Of a stretch of DNA of 64,000 bases, positions 62,928 to 64,000 are shown piece after piece (position 1 is the first letter of the stretch; every line of letters starts with the position of its first letter). The position numbers and the translations under genes are program-made. Where the stretch lies: contig NZ_JAOYOD010000001.1 in the NCBI RefSeq assembly GCF_025833875.1, positions 1,116,001 to 1,180,000 of the forward strand, in the 5' to 3' direction. This DNA comes from Reichenbachiella ulvae (GTDB lineage: Bacteria > Bacteroidota > Bacteroidia > Cytophagales > Cyclobacteriaceae). The notes beneath the pieces are model-generated. The model was given only the letters and a program-made list of their open reading frames with translations. It was not told the DNA's origin and did not search any database.

Positions 62928-63805
62928 AATATATAGTCACACATATCACCCACTACATTTATCAAAATGCTGCTTCGCTCTGTCATAACATCATGATACA
63001 GACACCGAAGAATCTGGCATTTCAACAGGTAGAGGAGCACGAGCAGATCATCATACCTACTCCGAATTATCTCGATAGACAACAGGACTTTTTTGAGAAT
63101 GAAAGGGTGCATTTCTCCATAGAACGATCACATGCCAAGCTAAGCGTGACGGCCAAAAGTACGGTCAATCTGTGGTCGCCGGCCTGGATGTCTTTGAATC
63201 CGAGTCAGACACAGCCATGGGAAGAAGTGCGGGATTGGTTGCGAAGCACACAGGCACTCAACGATATTCGTCAGTACTATCTGCAATCCAAGCATGTAGA
63301 ATTTTTCGAGGGCTTGCAGGAATATACTTTGCTTTCCTTTACCCCCGGCAGGCCGATCATGGAGGCCATGCTGGATTTGAATGACCGCATCTATCGGGAC
63401 TTCAGCTTTACGCCGGGCTTTACAGATATCAGTACCCCCGTGTCCGTGGTGTTTGCCACCCGGAAAGGGGTTTGTCAGGACTATGCTCATTTTTCGCTGG
63501 CCTGTCTGCGATCTATTGGCTTGGCGGCCCGCTATGTCAGCGGATACATCGAGACTTTGCCCCCTCCGGGCAAGCCTAAGATGGTAGGGGCCGATGCCTC
63601 TCATGCCTGGATCGCCCTTTACATCCCCGGACACGATTGGGTGGAGTTTGACGCTACTAACAATCTCCTGGTAGACGACAAACATATCCGTGTAGCAGTA
63701 GGACGGGATTTTGCAGACGTAACCCCTCTCAAGGGCATCATCTACAGTGTAGGCAAGCAAAAGATGAAGGTGAGTGTGGATGTACGCAGACCAGAGGAAT
63801 TGTAG
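62924..63805 (+). CDS. transglutaminase-family protein (COG1305 type)
   Basis: 293 residues. Bacterial transglutaminase N-terminal part ('YIVTHITHYIYQNAASLCHN'), then the papain-like core with Cys in 'RKGVCQDYAHFSLACLRSIG' near 185, His in 'GADASHAWIALYIPG' near 227 and Asp in 'VEFDATNNLLVDD' near 245. It probably cleaves or forms isopeptide bonds in the product of the ATP-grasp partner. The gene overlaps the ATP-grasp gene by 4 bases. The usual Anbu proteasome-type gene is not in the window, though it could follow. Confidence 0.93.
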   Translation: MKYIVTHITHYIYQNAASLCHNIMIQTPKNLAFQQVEEHEQIIIPTPNYLDRQQDFFENERVHFSIERSHAKLSVTAKSTVNLWSPAWMSLNPSQTQPWEEVRDWLRSTQALNDIRQYYLQSKHVEFFEGLQEYTLLSFTPGRPIMEAMLDLNDRIYRDFSFTPGFTDISTPVSVVFATRKGVCQDYAHFSLACLRSIGLAARYVSGYIETLPPPGKPKMVGADASHAWIALYIPGHDWVEFDATNNLLVDDKHIRVAVGRDFADVTPLKGIIYSVGKQKMKVSVDVRRPEEL

Positions 63806-63863
63806 GGAGGGCTTACCTGTTTATTGATTTAAGCTCTCAAGCCGAGCAGGCTCTTCATTTTTG

Positions 63864-63989
63864 GCTTGACCCAAAAACGAAGCAAAAAGGTCAAGCGGTT
63901 CCCCGCCGGGACTGCAAATCAAATTACTAAATTTCAGTTCGTTACATTGAAAAATCATAAACTCACTGCGCTCAAACAGTATGATTTTT
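63864..63989. repeat. probable interspersed intergenic repeat element
   Basis: Two hairpins lie close together. GCTTGACC (63864-63871) pairs with GGTCAAGC (63889-63896) around a loop rich in A with 'ACGAAGC'. AAAAATCATA (63950-63959) pairs with TATGATTTTT (63980-63989) around a 20-base loop that reads ACTCACTGCGCTC. Loops of this kind recall an intergenic repeat seen many times in Cytophagales genomes; repetition cannot be checked within this window. Confidence 0.45.
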
Positions 63990-64000
63990 TTAACCATTTC

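Noticed and set aside
63140..63760. 206-codon minus-strand frame in the last transglutaminase gene
   Set aside because: Antisense shadow; the sense strand encodes an intact Cys-His-Asp core.
1..64000. CRISPR arrays, tRNA or rRNA genes, insertion sequences, prophage genes
   Set aside because: I looked for regularly spaced repeats, tRNA arms and transposase or integrase motifs and found none that could be supported.

Overview
The window looks like chromosome of a marine or gliding member of the Bacteroidota, most likely order Cytophagales (Reichenbachiella/Marivirga/Fulvivirga type). The support is: TonB-dependent receptors with N-terminal carboxypeptidase-like domains, many short lipoproteins with a Cys lipobox, one-protein hybrid two-component systems, DUF3822, TIGR02757, LVIVD, DUF4625, DUF4856 and HTTM families, and promoters that fit the Bacteroidetes form TTG-N17-22-TAnnTTTG with almost no Shine-Dalgarno sequences. 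I saw no tRNA, rRNA, CRISPR array, insertion sequence, prophage or conjugative module. Genus is an inference.

Layout. 1-1186: end of a TonB-dependent receptor and a His-rich DUF4625 lipoprotein. 1193-9495: core genes (SF1 helicase, two Nudix hydrolases, DUF3822, coaD, pyrE, TIGR02757, LysM/RlpA-like protein). 9583-13636: NfeD-type membrane protease, an NTF2-like protein, a small membrane protein, then a lipoprotein pair (LVIVD) with a predicted outer-membrane protein. 13643-17413: HAD phosphatase, pgi, mgsA and a tandem universal stress protein; mgsA is preceded by a perfect 13-bp inverted repeat. 17435-20714: serine biosynthesis, with SerC beside a SerB-SerA fusion, so three steps are carried by two genes; between them is a probable standalone structured ncRNA (about 18592-18812). 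21085-24569: ion homeostasis (CPA1 antiporter, GPP34 protein, RCK potassium channel). 24791-31416: TPR-type hybrid two-component regulator, TlpA-like thioredoxin protein, TerB-like protein, rhomboid protease, and an alpha/beta hydrolase lacking its nucleophile.

31443-42389 is metal uptake. A five-gene Mn/Zn/Fe ABC operon (DtxR-type regulator, binding protein, ATPase, permease fused to a DtxR-like domain, second permease) runs divergently from an iron-type locus (DUF4856, imelysin, HTTM membrane protein, TonB receptor). The shared 205-bp intergenic region holds promoters and palindromes that fit metal-dependent repression of both sides.

42494-56223 is accessory: a Cys-rich regulatory-domain protein with a transglutaminase-like protein; an orphan histidine kinase; a 980-residue coiled-coil protein with a degenerate STAND-like NTPase domain tightly coupled to an MscS channel; a BNR/sialidase-like protein; YceI; and a 1283-residue protein joining two sensor propellers to a chemotaxis signalling domain. 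56336-63805 holds cdd and the known transglutaminase/DUF2126 - ATP-grasp/Alpha-E - transglutaminase peptide-modification operon. The last 150 bases look like an interspersed intergenic repeat.

The strongest candidates for something undescribed are the ncRNA at 18592-18812 and the coiled-coil/pseudo-NTPase plus MscS pair at 45773-49656.
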